A stretch of 64,000 nucleotides of DNA from Chitinimonas viridis (GTDB taxonomy: Bacteria > Pseudomonadota > Gammaproteobacteria > Burkholderiales > Chitinimonadaceae): NCBI RefSeq assembly GCF_030409555.1, contig NZ_JAUFPU010000018.1, positions 1,155,143-1,219,142 of the forward strand, read 5' to 3'. Position numbers and translations under genes: made by a program. Positions 20,241-29,116 of this stretch are shown here, in pieces. The notes beneath the pieces are model-generated. The model was not told the DNA's origin. It saw only the letters and a list, made by a program, of their open reading frames with translations, and ran no database searches. Within the stretch, counting starts at the first letter, position 1; the number at the start of each line of letters is the position of its first letter.

Positions 20241-20311
20241 AGATGATTAGGAACGACGCCGCGATGACAGGCGCGGCGAACAAGGCAAAGCAGTCTGGAG
20301 AAATACGGTGA
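20237..20311 (+). CDS. 24-codon mini-ORF bridging ftsQ and ftsA
   Basis: A short open frame, MKMIRNDAAMTGAANKAKQS and four more residues. Its ATG overlaps the ftsQ stop (ATGA) and its TGA overlaps the ftsA GTG start (GTGA), so it exactly fills the gap between the genes. The peptide is polar and basic, with no recognised family. It may pass ribosomes from ftsQ to ftsA by translational coupling, or it may be chance; the two perfect overlap junctions favour the first. Confidence 0.4.
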   Translation: MKMIRNDAAMTGAANKAKQSGEIR

Positions 20312-21546
20312 ATAAACCGAGTACAACAAAGAACCTGCTGGTCGGCCTCGATATCGGTACCTCGAAGATCGTGGCGCTGGTGGCTGAAGTGCAGCCTGAT
20401 GGCCGCATGGAGATCATCGGCCTGGGGCAGGCACCATCTAAGGGCCTGAAAAAGGGCGTGGTGGTGAACATCGAATCCACCGTGAGCGCCATACAGCGGG
20501 CTTTGGAAGAAGCCGAGCTGATGGCGGATTGCAAGATACGCGAAGTGCTGACCGGCATCGCCGGCAGCCATATCCGTAGCTTCAACTCCCACGGCATGGT
20601 CGCCATCAAGGACAAGGAAGTCACCCAGGCCGATGTGGACCGGGTGATAGAGACTGCCCGTGCGGTCAATATCCCCACCGAGCATCAGATTCTGCACATC
20701 CTGACCCAGGAATTCATCATCGACGGGCAGGAGGATGTGAAGGAGCCGCTGGGCATGAGCGGGGTGAGGCTGGAGGTGAAGGTGCATATCGTCACCGGCG
20801 CCATCAGCGCAGCCCAGAACATCACCAAGTGCGTGCGCCGCTGCGGCCTGGAGATGAACGATCTGATCCTGCAGCCGCTGGCCAGTGCCATGAGCGTGCT
20901 GAGCGAGGACGAGAAGGAACTGGGTGTCTGCTTGATCGACATCGGCGGTGGCACGACCGACATTGCCGTGTTCTGCGATGGCGCCATCCGCCACACCGCC
21001 GTGATACCCATTGCCGGCGATCAGATCACCAACGATATCGCCATGGCGCTGCGGACCCCGACCAAGGAGGCCGAGGACATCAAGCGTGCCCATGGCATCG
21101 CCTTGCGCCAGCTGGCGGACCCGCAGCAGACCATAGAGGTGCCCGGCGTGGGCGAGCGTGGTCCGCGCCAGCTCAACCGCCAGACCCTGGCCGAAGTCAT
21201 CGAGCCCCGGGTGGAGGAGCTGTACTCGCTGGTGCAGGCAGAGTTGCGCCGCTCCGGGTTTGAGGAGCGGCTGTCCAGCGGCATCGTGATCACCGGCGGT
21301 TCTGCCCAGATGCAGGGCATGGTGGAGCTGGGTGAAGAGGTGTTCCACCTGCCGGTAAGGCTGGGTGTGCCCAAGTATGTGGGTGGTTTGGCCGAGGTGG
21401 TGAAGAACCCCCGCTTCTCCACCGCCGTGGGTCTTTTGTTGTTGGGCAAGCAGCAGGCCCAGCGCAATGGTTTGAAGACGATGCAGGGCGCCAGCTTCGG
21501 TGGCCTGATCGAACGCATGAAGACGTGGTTCCAGGGCAATTTCTGA
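20308..21546 (+). CDS. ftsA: Cell division protein FtsA
   Basis: Actin-like ATPase that anchors FtsZ to the membrane. The 412-residue protein shows the phosphate-1 motif VGLDIGTSKIVAL (residues 12-24), phosphate-2 CLIDIGGGTTDIAVF, adenosine motif VITGGSAQMQG, and a C-terminal amphipathic helix (LIERMKTWFQGNF) for membrane binding. Starts with GTG overlapping the mini-ORF stop. Confidence 0.97.
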   Translation: MNKPSTTKNLLVGLDIGTSKIVALVAEVQPDGRMEIIGLGQAPSKGLKKGVVVNIESTVSAIQRALEEAELMADCKIREVLTGIAGSHIRSFNSHGMVAIKDKEVTQADVDRVIETARAVNIPTEHQILHILTQEFIIDGQEDVKEPLGMSGVRLEVKVHIVTGAISAAQNITKCVRRCGLEMNDLILQPLASAMSVLSEDEKELGVCLIDIGGGTTDIAVFCDGAIRHTAVIPIAGDQITNDIAMALRTPTKEAEDIKRAHGIALRQLADPQQTIEVPGVGERGPRQLNRQTLAEVIEPRVEELYSLVQAELRRSGFEERLSSGIVITGGSAQMQGMVELGEEVFHLPVRLGVPKYVGGLAEVVKNPRFSTAVGLLLLGKQQAQRNGLKTMQGASFGGLIERMKTWFQGNF

Positions 21547-21629
21547 GATCTGCCAGACCGGAGGTCCGGCTGGCAGCAAGTTTCGTTTTTCGATTGAGTT
21601 GAGTTAGTTCGGGCACAGAGGAGAGAGCA

Positions 21630-22811
21630 ATGCCTATTTCGTTTCTGGAAGCAGCGCAGGACATAGTCCCGGTCGCCAGGATCAAGGTGATCGGTGTCGG
21701 TGGTTGTGGCGGCAACGCTGTGGACCACATGATTGATGCCGGTGTGACGGGTGTGGAGTTCATCTGCGCCAACACCGACGCACAGGCGCTCAAGCGCAAC
21801 CGCGCCGACAACGTGGTGCAGTTGGGTGGCAACCTGACCAAGGGTCTGGGCGCCGGCGCCAACCCCGATGTAGGGCGCGCCGCGGCCGAAGAAGACCGCG
21901 AGCGTATTGCCGAGATGCTGGAAGGTGCCGACATGGTGTTCATCACCGCCGGTATGGGTGGCGGTACCGGTACCGGCGCGGCGCCTATCGTGGCCGAGAT
22001 CGCCCGTGACAAGGGCATCCTGACCGTGGGTGTGGTGACCCGTCCGTTTGCCTTCGAGGGCAAGCGCCAGAAGGCCGCGCAGGCTGGTATCGACGAGCTG
22101 CAGAAGTATGTGGATTCGCTGATCATCATCCCGAACGAGCGCCTGATGCAGGTACTGGGCGATGATGTCTCGTTCAAGGATGCCTTCAAGGCCGCCGACG
22201 ACGTGCTCAAGGGTGCCGTGGCGGGTATCGCCGAGATCATCAATGTCCCGGGTCTGGTCAATGTGGACTTCGCTGACGTGAAGGCCGTGATGACCGAGAT
22301 GGGTATGGCCATGATGGGTTCGGCCCACGCCGAGGGCATGGACCGTGCCCGTGTGGCGGCCGAGCATGCCGTCGCCAGCCCGCTGCTGGAAGACATCAGC
22401 CTGAACGGCGCCCGTGGCGTGCTGGTGAACATCACCGCCGACTACAGCCTGAAGATGCGCGAAGTCCACGAGGTGATGGAGACCGTCAAGGCCTACACCG
22501 CCGAGGACGCCCGTATCATCTTCGGTACTGCCTTTGATGAGGCCATGGGCGACAAGATCCGCGTCACCCTGGTGGCAACGGGTCTGGGCGGCCGCGAGTC
22601 GAAGAAGAGCCCCAACCTGCACATCGTGCAGCGCACGGGCACCGATGATGGCATGCCGGCGATGGACTACGAGCAATACGACCAACCCGCGGTATTCCGT
22701 AACAGCCGTCGTGCCGGCAGTGTTGGCGCCGCGGTGGAATCGCCACGCGGTACCGTGTTCGCGGGTGGCGACATGGACATCCCTGCCTTCCTGCGCAAGC
22801 AGGCGGACTGA
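21630..22811 (+). CDS. ftsZ: Cell division protein FtsZ
   Basis: Tubulin-like GTPase forming the Z ring. The 393-residue protein carries the GTP-binding signature GGGTGTGAAP (about residues 111-120), the N-terminal GVGGCGGNAVDHM and the T7-loop NVDFADVKAVM (209-219). The variable linker ends in the conserved C-terminal peptide DIPAFLRKQAD that binds FtsA and ZipA. AGAGGAGAGAG upstream is a strong ribosome site. Confidence 0.98.
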   Translation: MPISFLEAAQDIVPVARIKVIGVGGCGGNAVDHMIDAGVTGVEFICANTDAQALKRNRADNVVQLGGNLTKGLGAGANPDVGRAAAEEDRERIAEMLEGADMVFITAGMGGGTGTGAAPIVAEIARDKGILTVGVVTRPFAFEGKRQKAAQAGIDELQKYVDSLIIIPNERLMQVLGDDVSFKDAFKAADDVLKGAVAGIAEIINVPGLVNVDFADVKAVMTEMGMAMMGSAHAEGMDRARVAAEHAVASPLLEDISLNGARGVLVNITADYSLKMREVHEVMETVKAYTAEDARIIFGTAFDEAMGDKIRVTLVATGLGGRESKKSPNLHIVQRTGTDDGMPAMDYEQYDQPAVFRNSRRAGSVGAAVESPRGTVFAGGDMDIPAFLRKQAD

Positions 22812-23116
22812 TGGTGATGGGTGCAGCCTGCTGAGTCGGCAGGCTGCTTCCCGTCCTTGTGCAAGGTATCAGTGCGCGGCCAGGCGGCGATAAGCGTGCC
22901 CTGCCGGGTACGCGGCTGACAGGCAGGATGCCTGCTTGCACAATCCGCTCGATAGCAAGGTTCAATCAGGACCGGTTTTGCGATATGGCAAAATCGGAGG
23001 GTGTCTGCGCGCTGCAGATTTGATGGTGGGTGGCGCATGCCAGGCAGTGAACGGCTCTCTCCCCGGGCACTGCGGGCGCATGCGCGTCTGCCATGCATCC
23101 AACTGAAAGCAACCGT
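22812..23116. other. ftsZ-lpxC spacer
   Basis: A 305-base spacer with a terminator hairpin at 22823-22849 and a 6 bp inverted repeat TTTTGC-GATATG-GCAAAA at 22976-22993 that could be an operator or part of a promoter for lpxC. No gene is seen. The hairpin suggests lpxC is at least partly transcribed on its own. Confidence 0.5.
22823..22849 (+). terminator. Terminator-like hairpin after ftsZ
   Basis: Perfect 9 bp stem GCAGCCTGC/GCAGGCTGC, 7-base loop, then TTCCCGTCCTT. The U tract is weak, so partial termination is likely. Confidence 0.55.
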
Positions 23117-24034
23117 ATGATTTACCAGCGTACCCTCAAAGAATCCATACGCGCCGTGGGCGTGGGCCTGCACTCGGGCGAGAAGGTGGAACTGACCCTG
23201 TCGCCGGCACCTCCTGACAGCGGCATCGTGTTCCGCCGGGCAGACTTGCCCGGCCAGCCCGGCTTCAGGGTCGGGCCAGACCTGGTCAACGATACCCGGC
23301 TGTCTTCCACTCTGGTGAAGGATGGTGTACGGGTGGCGACCATAGAACACCTGATGTCGGCCTTCGCCGGCCTGGGCATAGACAATGTGCAGGTGGACGT
23401 GACCGCATCGGAAATGCCCATCATGGATGGCAGCGCGGCACCTTTTCTCTACCTGCTGCAGCAAGCTGGCGTGCGTGAGCAAAAGCCGGCGCGCAAGCGC
23501 TATGTCAGGGTCAAGAAAGCGGTTGAGGCCATAGAGGGTGACAAATGGGTGCGGCTGCTGCCGCATGAGGGATACAAGGTCAAGCTGACCATAGAGTTCC
23601 GCCATCCGGCTTTCCAGAAAGCGGCGCAGACGGTGGAACTGGATTTCGCTGAGACCTCTTACATCAAGGAAGTGGCCAGGGCCCGGACCTTTGGTTTCAT
23701 GCACGAAGTGGAATACATGCGCACCAACGACCTGGGCAAGGGTGGCAGCATGGAGAACGCCATTGTGCTGGATGAGTACAAGGTGCTCAACCAGGAGGGA
23801 CTGCGCTTCGAAGATGAGTTTGTCCGCCACAAGGTGCTCGATGCGATTGGCGACCTGTATATCCTGGGCTACCCCCTGATTGCTGCCTTCGAGGGTTTCA
23901 AATCGGGCCATGCCATGAATAACAAGCTGCTGCGGGCTTTGCTGGCCGACCCCGAGGCCTGGGAGTATGTCAGTTTCGACAGCCCGGAAGCGGCACCCAC
24001 CGCCTTCCACCGCTATACCCCCGCCCGTATCTGA
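23117..24034 (+). CDS. lpxC: UDP-3-O-acyl-N-acetylglucosamine deacetylase
   Basis: Zinc deacetylase committing lipid A synthesis. The 305-residue protein has [14 protein letters not shown] (about 15-28), the zinc-site regions [16 protein letters not shown] and the C-terminal [14 protein letters not shown], all intact. ATG 23117 gives the standard [11 protein letters not shown] start; an eight-codon extension is unlikely. It closes the dcw region as in many proteobacteria. Confidence 0.97.
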   Translation: MIYQRTLKESIRAVGVGLHSGEKVELTLSPAPPDSGIVFRRADLPGQPGFRVGPDLVNDTRLSSTLVKDGVRVATIEHLMSAFAGLGIDNVQVDVTASEMPIMDGSAAPFLYLLQQAGVREQKPARKRYVRVKKAVEAIEGDKWVRLLPHEGYKVKLTIEFRHPAFQKAAQTVELDFAETSYIKEVARARTFGFMHEVEYMRTNDLGKGGSMENAIVLDEYKVLNQEGLRFEDEFVRHKVLDAIGDLYILGYPLIAAFEGFKSGHAMNNKLLRALLADPEAWEYVSFDSPEAAPTAFHRYTPARI

Positions 24035-24081
24035 CGATGCCCGCCCCGGCGGGCGCCGGGCCGGGTAGACTGAACGCCATC

Positions 24082-24264
24082 ATGTTCGCCATCTTGCGTT
24101 TTATCTTTGTCGCTATCGTCCTGCTGTGGGGTTATTGCCTCTGGCGGGAGCGCCGCACTGGCGACCCCTTCTGGCGCCGCGCGCGCGGCTGGCTGGCGCG
24201 CTTCAGCCTTGCCTTGCTGCTGGTCATTGCCATAGGACTGTTCGTCGAGCGCCTGAGTACCTGA
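24082..24264 (+). CDS. Small two-helix membrane protein after lpxC
   Basis: A 60-residue protein with two hydrophobic helices (about 2-19 and 38-55) joined by a strongly basic loop, WRERRTGDPFWRRARGW. Start at 24082 chosen because the helix begins there; a 15-codon proline/glycine-rich extension covers a GC-rich hairpin (GCCCGCC/GGCGGGC, 24039-24054) and is unlikely coding. Its topology matches the 61-residue protein at 4672-4857. Function unknown; position after lpxC hints at the envelope. Confidence 0.55.
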   Translation: MFAILRFIFVAIVLLWGYCLWRERRTGDPFWRRARGWLARFSLALLLVIAIGLFVERLST

Positions 24265-24327
24265 GCACGCGCTGGCTGCGGCGTGGGCCGGCTGGCGTAA
24301 GCGGCGTGCCGGCACCTGTTGTGGCCG

Positions 24328-24400
24328 CTGCAACAGTCTGAGTGGGCCCTGCAACAGCCATGCGTGGGCCTGCAGGAAATGCTGCAACGCGGGGTAGGCC
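24328..24400 (+). repeat. Three direct repeats upstream of the GGDEF-EAL gene
   Basis: CTGCAAC-(n)-GGGCC-type units begin at 24328, 24349 and 24382; the first two, CTGCAACAG(n6-7)GTGGGCC, are 21 bp apart. They lie just upstream of an AT-rich TACTATATATAAAT stretch (24402-24414) that may be the -10 region. The 21 and 33 bp spacings are near whole helical turns, as expected of an operator array. Confidence 0.45.
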
Positions 24401-24437
24401 CTACTATATATAAATCCCCTTTGCATAAATTGGTCCG

Positions 24438-27350
24438 ATGAGTACACCCATCGAAACCCGCTATGGTGCTGATTTGTTCCGCCGTCTGGTCGAGGAGGCC
24501 GAGGAAGGCGTGTGGGTTATCGACGCCGATAGCCTGACCGTCTATCTGAATGCCCGCATGGCCGGCATGCTGGGCGGGCAGGTGGATAGCCTGCTGGGCA
24601 GGCCGCTATGGGATTTCATGGACGAGGGTCAGCGCGAACTGGCGCAGGGCAATGTGGCGCGGCGGCGGCAGGGCATCAGCGAGAAACATGAATTTCTGTT
24701 CCGCCGGCTGGATGGCAGCCGTTTCTGGGCCGATCTGTCCACCGCCCCGCTACTCAACGCCGATGGCAGCTATGCCGGCTGCTTTGCCTTTGTCAGCGAT
24801 ATCAGCTGGCGCAAGGCCGCCGAGCAGGCGCTGAGCGAGAGCGAGCGAGCCTACCGCGAAGTGTTCGAGCGCAGCCATGCGGTCAAGCTGATGCTGGAAC
24901 CGGACAGTGGCGCCATCGTGGCGGCCAATGCCGCTGCCCGCGAATACTATGGTTATACGGCAGATGAGTTTGCCCGGCTCAATATCAGCCAGATCAACAC
25001 CCTGCCCCCCGAAGCCATCGCCGCCGAAATCAAGCTGGCCCGCAGCGAGCAGCGCAGCTACTTTCTGTTCCGACACCGCCTCAAGAGCGGTGAAGTACGC
25101 GATGTGGAAGTCCATTCCAACCCCATCTCGGTGGGGGGGCGCGAGCTGCTGTATTCCATCATTCATGACATAGGCCGGCAAACTGAGGCCGAGCGGCGCA
25201 TGCGCTTGACCCGCCACACCTTTGAGCATGCGCATATTGCAGCGGTGTGGGTGGCGACCGATGGTTGCATACGCGATGCCAATGCCTACGCCTGCCGCAT
25301 GCTGCAAAGCACGCTGGCGCAGGTGGCGGGGCAGCCGGTGTGGCGGTATGCGCCGCAGTTGCAGGAAGCACAGTGGCAGGAGCGCTGGAACCAGATCAAG
25401 GCGGCGGGGGCGCTCAGTTTCCGCCTGGACATTGCAGGCGCCGACGGCAAATCGACACCCATCGAGGTGCATGCCACCCATATGGCTCTCGATGGCGACG
25501 AGTTCATCATCGCTTATGCCCGCAATATCCAGGATCAGGTGCGGGCCGAGGGACTGCTCAGCCTGCAGCACGAGGTGCTGGAGAGCCTGGCTGCAGGCCA
25601 TGCACTAAGCCATGTCATGGAGGCTACTGCGCGGGGGGTGGAGAACCTGCTGCCGGATGCCCGATGCTCCATCCTGATACTGGATGGCAATCAGTTGCGC
25701 CATGGCGCCTCACCCAGCCTCGCACCGGCTTTCATGGCGGCCATAGAAGGCATCAGCATTGGTCCCAAAGTGGGTTCCTGCGGCTCGGCGGCGTATTTCA
25801 ACCGGGTGGTGGAAGTAGAGGATGTGGCCCACGATCCGCTATGGCAGGGCTATGCGCAACTGGCAAGCGAACATGGCGTGGCTGCCTGCTGGTCTACCCC
25901 CATACATGGCAGCGATGGCAGGGTGCTGGGCACCTTTGCCATCTACTACGGCGAGCGGCGCCTCCCCAGCGAGTTTCATCGCCGGGTGGTCGATGCCTGT
26001 ACCCATTTGATCGGCATTGCCATTGAGCACCGCGAGGCCGAGGCCAGGGTACATAGCCTGGCTTTCTATGACCCGCTGACCGGCCTGCCCAACCGGTCGC
26101 TGTTTGCCGATCGGGTGGAGCTGGCGCTGGCCCATGCGATACGTGACAACAGCCCGCTGGCCGTGTTGTTCGTCGATCTGGACCGCTTTAAGACCATCAA
26201 TGACTCATTGGGCCATGCGGCGGGCGATCGCCTGCTCAAGACCATGGCGACCAGGTTGGAGCAGGTGGTGCGGGAGTCGGATACCGTCTGCCGCCAGGGT
26301 GGCGATGAATTCGTCCTGCTGCTCAACGACTGCGACGCCCTGGGTGCCGCCAGCGTGGCGGAGAAGCTGATTGCGGCCGCAGCCGAGAAGGTGGAGTTCG
26401 ACGGACTGACCCTGAATGGCTCGGCCAGTGTGGGCATCGCCCTGTTCCCCGATGACGGCACCGACTACGACAATCTGCTCAAGCACGCCGATGCCGCCAT
26501 GTATCGGGCCAAGGAGCTGGGCCGCAATGCTTTCTGTTTCTACCAGCCTGCCATGGACAAGGATGCCGCCGAGCGGCTGGAGGTGGAGGCGGCCCTGCGG
26601 CTGGCGCTAAGCCGGCAGGAGCTGCTGCTGCACTACCAGCCCCAGGTGCATATCGCAGATGGCAGCGTCTATGGTCTGGAAGCGCTGGTGCGATGGCGCC
26701 ACCCTCAATGGGGCATGGTGTCGCCAGCCCGGTTCATTCCCATCGCCGAGGAGAGCGGGCTGATCGATGCGGTGGGTAGCTGGGTGTTGGACGAGGCCTG
26801 CCGGCAGATGGCCGAGTGGGTACGCATAGGTATCGCGCCGCCCCGCATCTCGGTCAACCTGTCCGCCCGGCAGTTCCGCCACGATGATATCCCGAACCTT
26901 GTGGCGCAGACCCTTGCCCGCCACGGCTTGGCGCCGGCGCAGCTGACGCTGGAGATCACCGAAAGCCTGATGATGGTGCGGGATGAACATACCCTGGCTG
27001 CACTGAACAAGCTTGATGCCATGGGTGTGGCGCTGGCGGTGGATGACTTCGGGACAGGTTACTCCAGCCTGGGCTACCTCAAGCGCTACCCGGTGGGCGA
27101 GCTCAAGCTGGACCAGAGCTTTGTGCGCGATCTGAGCGAGGATGCAGAAGACCGTGCCCTGGCCAGCGCGGTGGTACGCATAGGTCAGAGTCTGCGGATG
27201 ACAGTGGTGGCTGAGGGCGTGGAAACTGCCGAGCAACTGGCCTTCCTGCAGTCGGAAGGTTGCGACGTGGCGCAGGGCTACCATTTTGCCCGCCCGCTGG
27301 CACCGGTTGACCTGGCCTTGTGGCTGGCCGCCAGGCCGAACCAGCCCTAG
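24438..27350 (+). CDS. PAS-GAF-GGDEF-EAL cyclic-di-GMP signalling protein
   Basis: A 970-residue cytoplasmic protein with no transmembrane helix. It has three PAS domains (about 10-130, 140-250, 260-370), a GAF domain (about 375-535), a GGDEF domain with intact GGDEF (621-625) and inhibitory I-site RESD (612-615), and an EAL domain with EALVRW (748-753) and DDFGTGYSS (869-877). Both the diguanylate cyclase and phosphodiesterase signatures look complete, so it may be bifunctional, with PAS/GAF input setting the balance. It converges on recD; both stops lie in one CTAG (27347-27350). Confidence 0.92.
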   Translation: MSTPIETRYGADLFRRLVEEAEEGVWVIDADSLTVYLNARMAGMLGGQVDSLLGRPLWDFMDEGQRELAQGNVARRRQGISEKHEFLFRRLDGSRFWADLSTAPLLNADGSYAGCFAFVSDISWRKAAEQALSESERAYREVFERSHAVKLMLEPDSGAIVAANAAAREYYGYTADEFARLNISQINTLPPEAIAAEIKLARSEQRSYFLFRHRLKSGEVRDVEVHSNPISVGGRELLYSIIHDIGRQTEAERRMRLTRHTFEHAHIAAVWVATDGCIRDANAYACRMLQSTLAQVAGQPVWRYAPQLQEAQWQERWNQIKAAGALSFRLDIAGADGKSTPIEVHATHMALDGDEFIIAYARNIQDQVRAEGLLSLQHEVLESLAAGHALSHVMEATARGVENLLPDARCSILILDGNQLRHGASPSLAPAFMAAIEGISIGPKVGSCGSAAYFNRVVEVEDVAHDPLWQGYAQLASEHGVAACWSTPIHGSDGRVLGTFAIYYGERRLPSEFHRRVVDACTHLIGIAIEHREAEARVHSLAFYDPLTGLPNRSLFADRVELALAHAIRDNSPLAVLFVDLDRFKTINDSLGHAAGDRLLKTMATRLEQVVRESDTVCRQGGDEFVLLLNDCDALGAASVAEKLIAAAAEKVEFDGLTLNGSASVGIALFPDDGTDYDNLLKHADAAMYRAKELGRNAFCFYQPAMDKDAAERLEVEAALRLALSRQELLLHYQPQVHIADGSVYGLEALVRWRHPQWGMVSPARFIPIAEESGLIDAVGSWVLDEACRQMAEWVRIGIAPPRISVNLSARQFRHDDIPNLVAQTLARHGLAPAQLTLEITESLMMVRDEHTLAALNKLDAMGVALAVDDFGTGYSSLGYLKRYPVGELKLDQSFVRDLSEDAEDRALASAVVRIGQSLRMTVVAEGVETAEQLAFLQSEGCDVAQGYHFARPLAPVDLALWLAARPNQP

Positions 27351-29116
27351 TATTCGCTCGGGATAGTGTCAGCCGGCACCCTCAATCTGTCCGCCAAGCC
27401 ACTATCCCGTTGGACGCTGCGCTGCAGCGCGCCCGCCAAGGTCGAGGCCGAGCCCCATACCGCCACCTTGCGACGGGCACGGGTCAAGGCCGTGTAGATC
27501 AGGCTGCGACTCAGCACGGCAGCGTCCTCATCGGGCAGCAGCAGCCAAACTTCATCGAACTCCGAGCCTTGCGACTGGTGTACGGTCAGGGCAAAGGCGG
27601 TTTCGTGGCGGGGCAGGCGGGTGGGGGCATAGCCGCGCCAGCCGGCCTCCTGCGGGAAGTACACCCGCAAGCCCTGTTCGTTCTCCAGTACCAGGCCCAC
27701 GTCGCCATTGGCCAGGCCCAGCACACTGTCGTTGACCCGTACGATGACGGGACGGCCGGCATACCAGGGTTGGCGGCGGGGATCCTGCTGCAGCAACCGG
27801 GTTTCCAGCAGGCGGTTGATGGCTTCCAGCCCCACCGGGCCTTCGCGCAGGGCACAGAGTAGCCGCAGGCGGTGGAAATGGTGGTAGGCGGCATCAATGT
27901 CGCGCGCCGCTACCGCCTCGCGGTAGTCCGCCAGCCGGGTTTGCAGCTGCGTCAGCAGCAGACCCTGCCAGTCGCGGCACAGGCCTGGCTGCCAGGCCAG
28001 GTCGGGCGGGGGATCGCGCAGCAACTGCAATGCACCCTGGCTGTCACCGGCATTGGCGCAGCGTGCCAGGGCACCGATGCCACTATCGCTGCCAAAGCGA
28101 TGGCTGACATGGAGCAGGGCAATGCCATCGGCCAGGGCCGAGCCGGGCCTGCCGGGCGGTAGGCGGGCTCCCGTGGCAGCCGCCAGGCGGCGGCTGCCAT
28201 CCGGTGTGCGCCCTGCCTGCCGCACCAGTTCGGCAAAGGCACTGCCAGCTTCCACCGATGCCAGTTGATCGCGGTCGCCCAGCAGTATCAGCCGCGCATG
28301 CCGGGGTAGTGCTGCCAGCAGGCGGGCGAACAGCGCCAGATCGATCATCGAGGCTTCGTCCACCACCAGGATATCCAGTCCCAGCGGTTGGCCGGGGCCG
28401 TAGCGCGGTTGCGCACCATCGGGTCGGAAACCCAGCAGCCGGTGCAGGGTCTGGGCCTCTTCCGGCAGGGCGGCGCGGGTAATCATGTCTATGGGCAGGC
28501 GGTCGCGCGCCTGCTTGAGGGCTTCCACCATGCGGGCGGCCGCCCGGCCGGTGGGGGCGGCCAGCACGATGCGTGCGGCGGGCTCCAGTTGCACCAGCGC
28601 GGCCAGCACCTTGGCTACGGTGGTGGTCTTGCCGGTGCCCGGCCCACCCGAGATCACCGCGATGCGATTGAGCAGGGCGGTGGCTGCCGCCAGTCTTTGG
28701 CCATCGTCACCGGCCGTGCCGGCAAACAAGGGGTCCAGTACGGTACGCGCCTGCTTGGGTGTCAGCTCGGTGGCGCTGGCGCGCTGTGCCAGTTCGGCGG
28801 CCACCGTCAGTTCGTCCGCCCACAGACGGCCCAGGTAGAGGCGGTCGCCATCCAGTATGAATGGGGCGTAGCCTTCCGTCAGGGCGACAAAACCGCTCTG
28901 TAGCAGCGCCACACGCCAGGTTTGCAGTTCGGGCAGGATGGTGCCCTGCCAATGCTGGCCTGCCATGTCGCTCAGATTGAGGCAGACATGCCCTTCCTCC
29001 GCGCGGCTGGCGACCAGGGCCGCGGCCTGCAAGGCCGCTTGTGCGGCGGCAGGAAAGCGCTGCTCCAGCCAGGCCTTCAGTTCGGCGGCGAACGGCGGCA
29101 GGGTGGCGATATTCAT
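27347..29116 (-). CDS. recD: Exodeoxyribonuclease V alpha subunit
   Basis: 5'-3' helicase subunit of RecBCD. The 589-residue SF1B protein shows Walker A GGPGTGKTTT (157-166), Walker B VVDEASMID (251-259), and the C-terminal motifs TVHQSQGSEFDEV and [15 protein letters not shown]. Starts inside the recB stop (4-base overlap), so the three genes are translationally coupled in the order recC-recB-recD. Length is close to E. coli RecD (608). Confidence 0.96.
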   Translation of the reverse strand: MNIATLPPFAAELKAWLEQRFPAAAQAALQAAALVASRAEEGHVCLNLSDMAGQHWQGTILPELQTWRVALLQSGFVALTEGYAPFILDGDRLYLGRLWADELTVAAELAQRASATELTPKQARTVLDPLFAGTAGDDGQRLAAATALLNRIAVISGGPGTGKTTTVAKVLAALVQLEPAARIVLAAPTGRAAARMVEALKQARDRLPIDMITRAALPEEAQTLHRLLGFRPDGAQPRYGPGQPLGLDILVVDEASMIDLALFARLLAALPRHARLILLGDRDQLASVEAGSAFAELVRQAGRTPDGSRRLAAATGARLPPGRPGSALADGIALLHVSHRFGSDSGIGALARCANAGDSQGALQLLRDPPPDLAWQPGLCRDWQGLLLTQLQTRLADYREAVAARDIDAAYHHFHRLRLLCALREGPVGLEAINRLLETRLLQQDPRRQPWYAGRPVIVRVNDSVLGLANGDVGLVLENEQGLRVYFPQEAGWRGYAPTRLPRHETAFALTVHQSQGSEFDEVWLLLPDEDAAVLSRSLIYTALTRARRKVAVWGSASTLAGALQRSVQRDSGLADRLRVPADTIPSEY

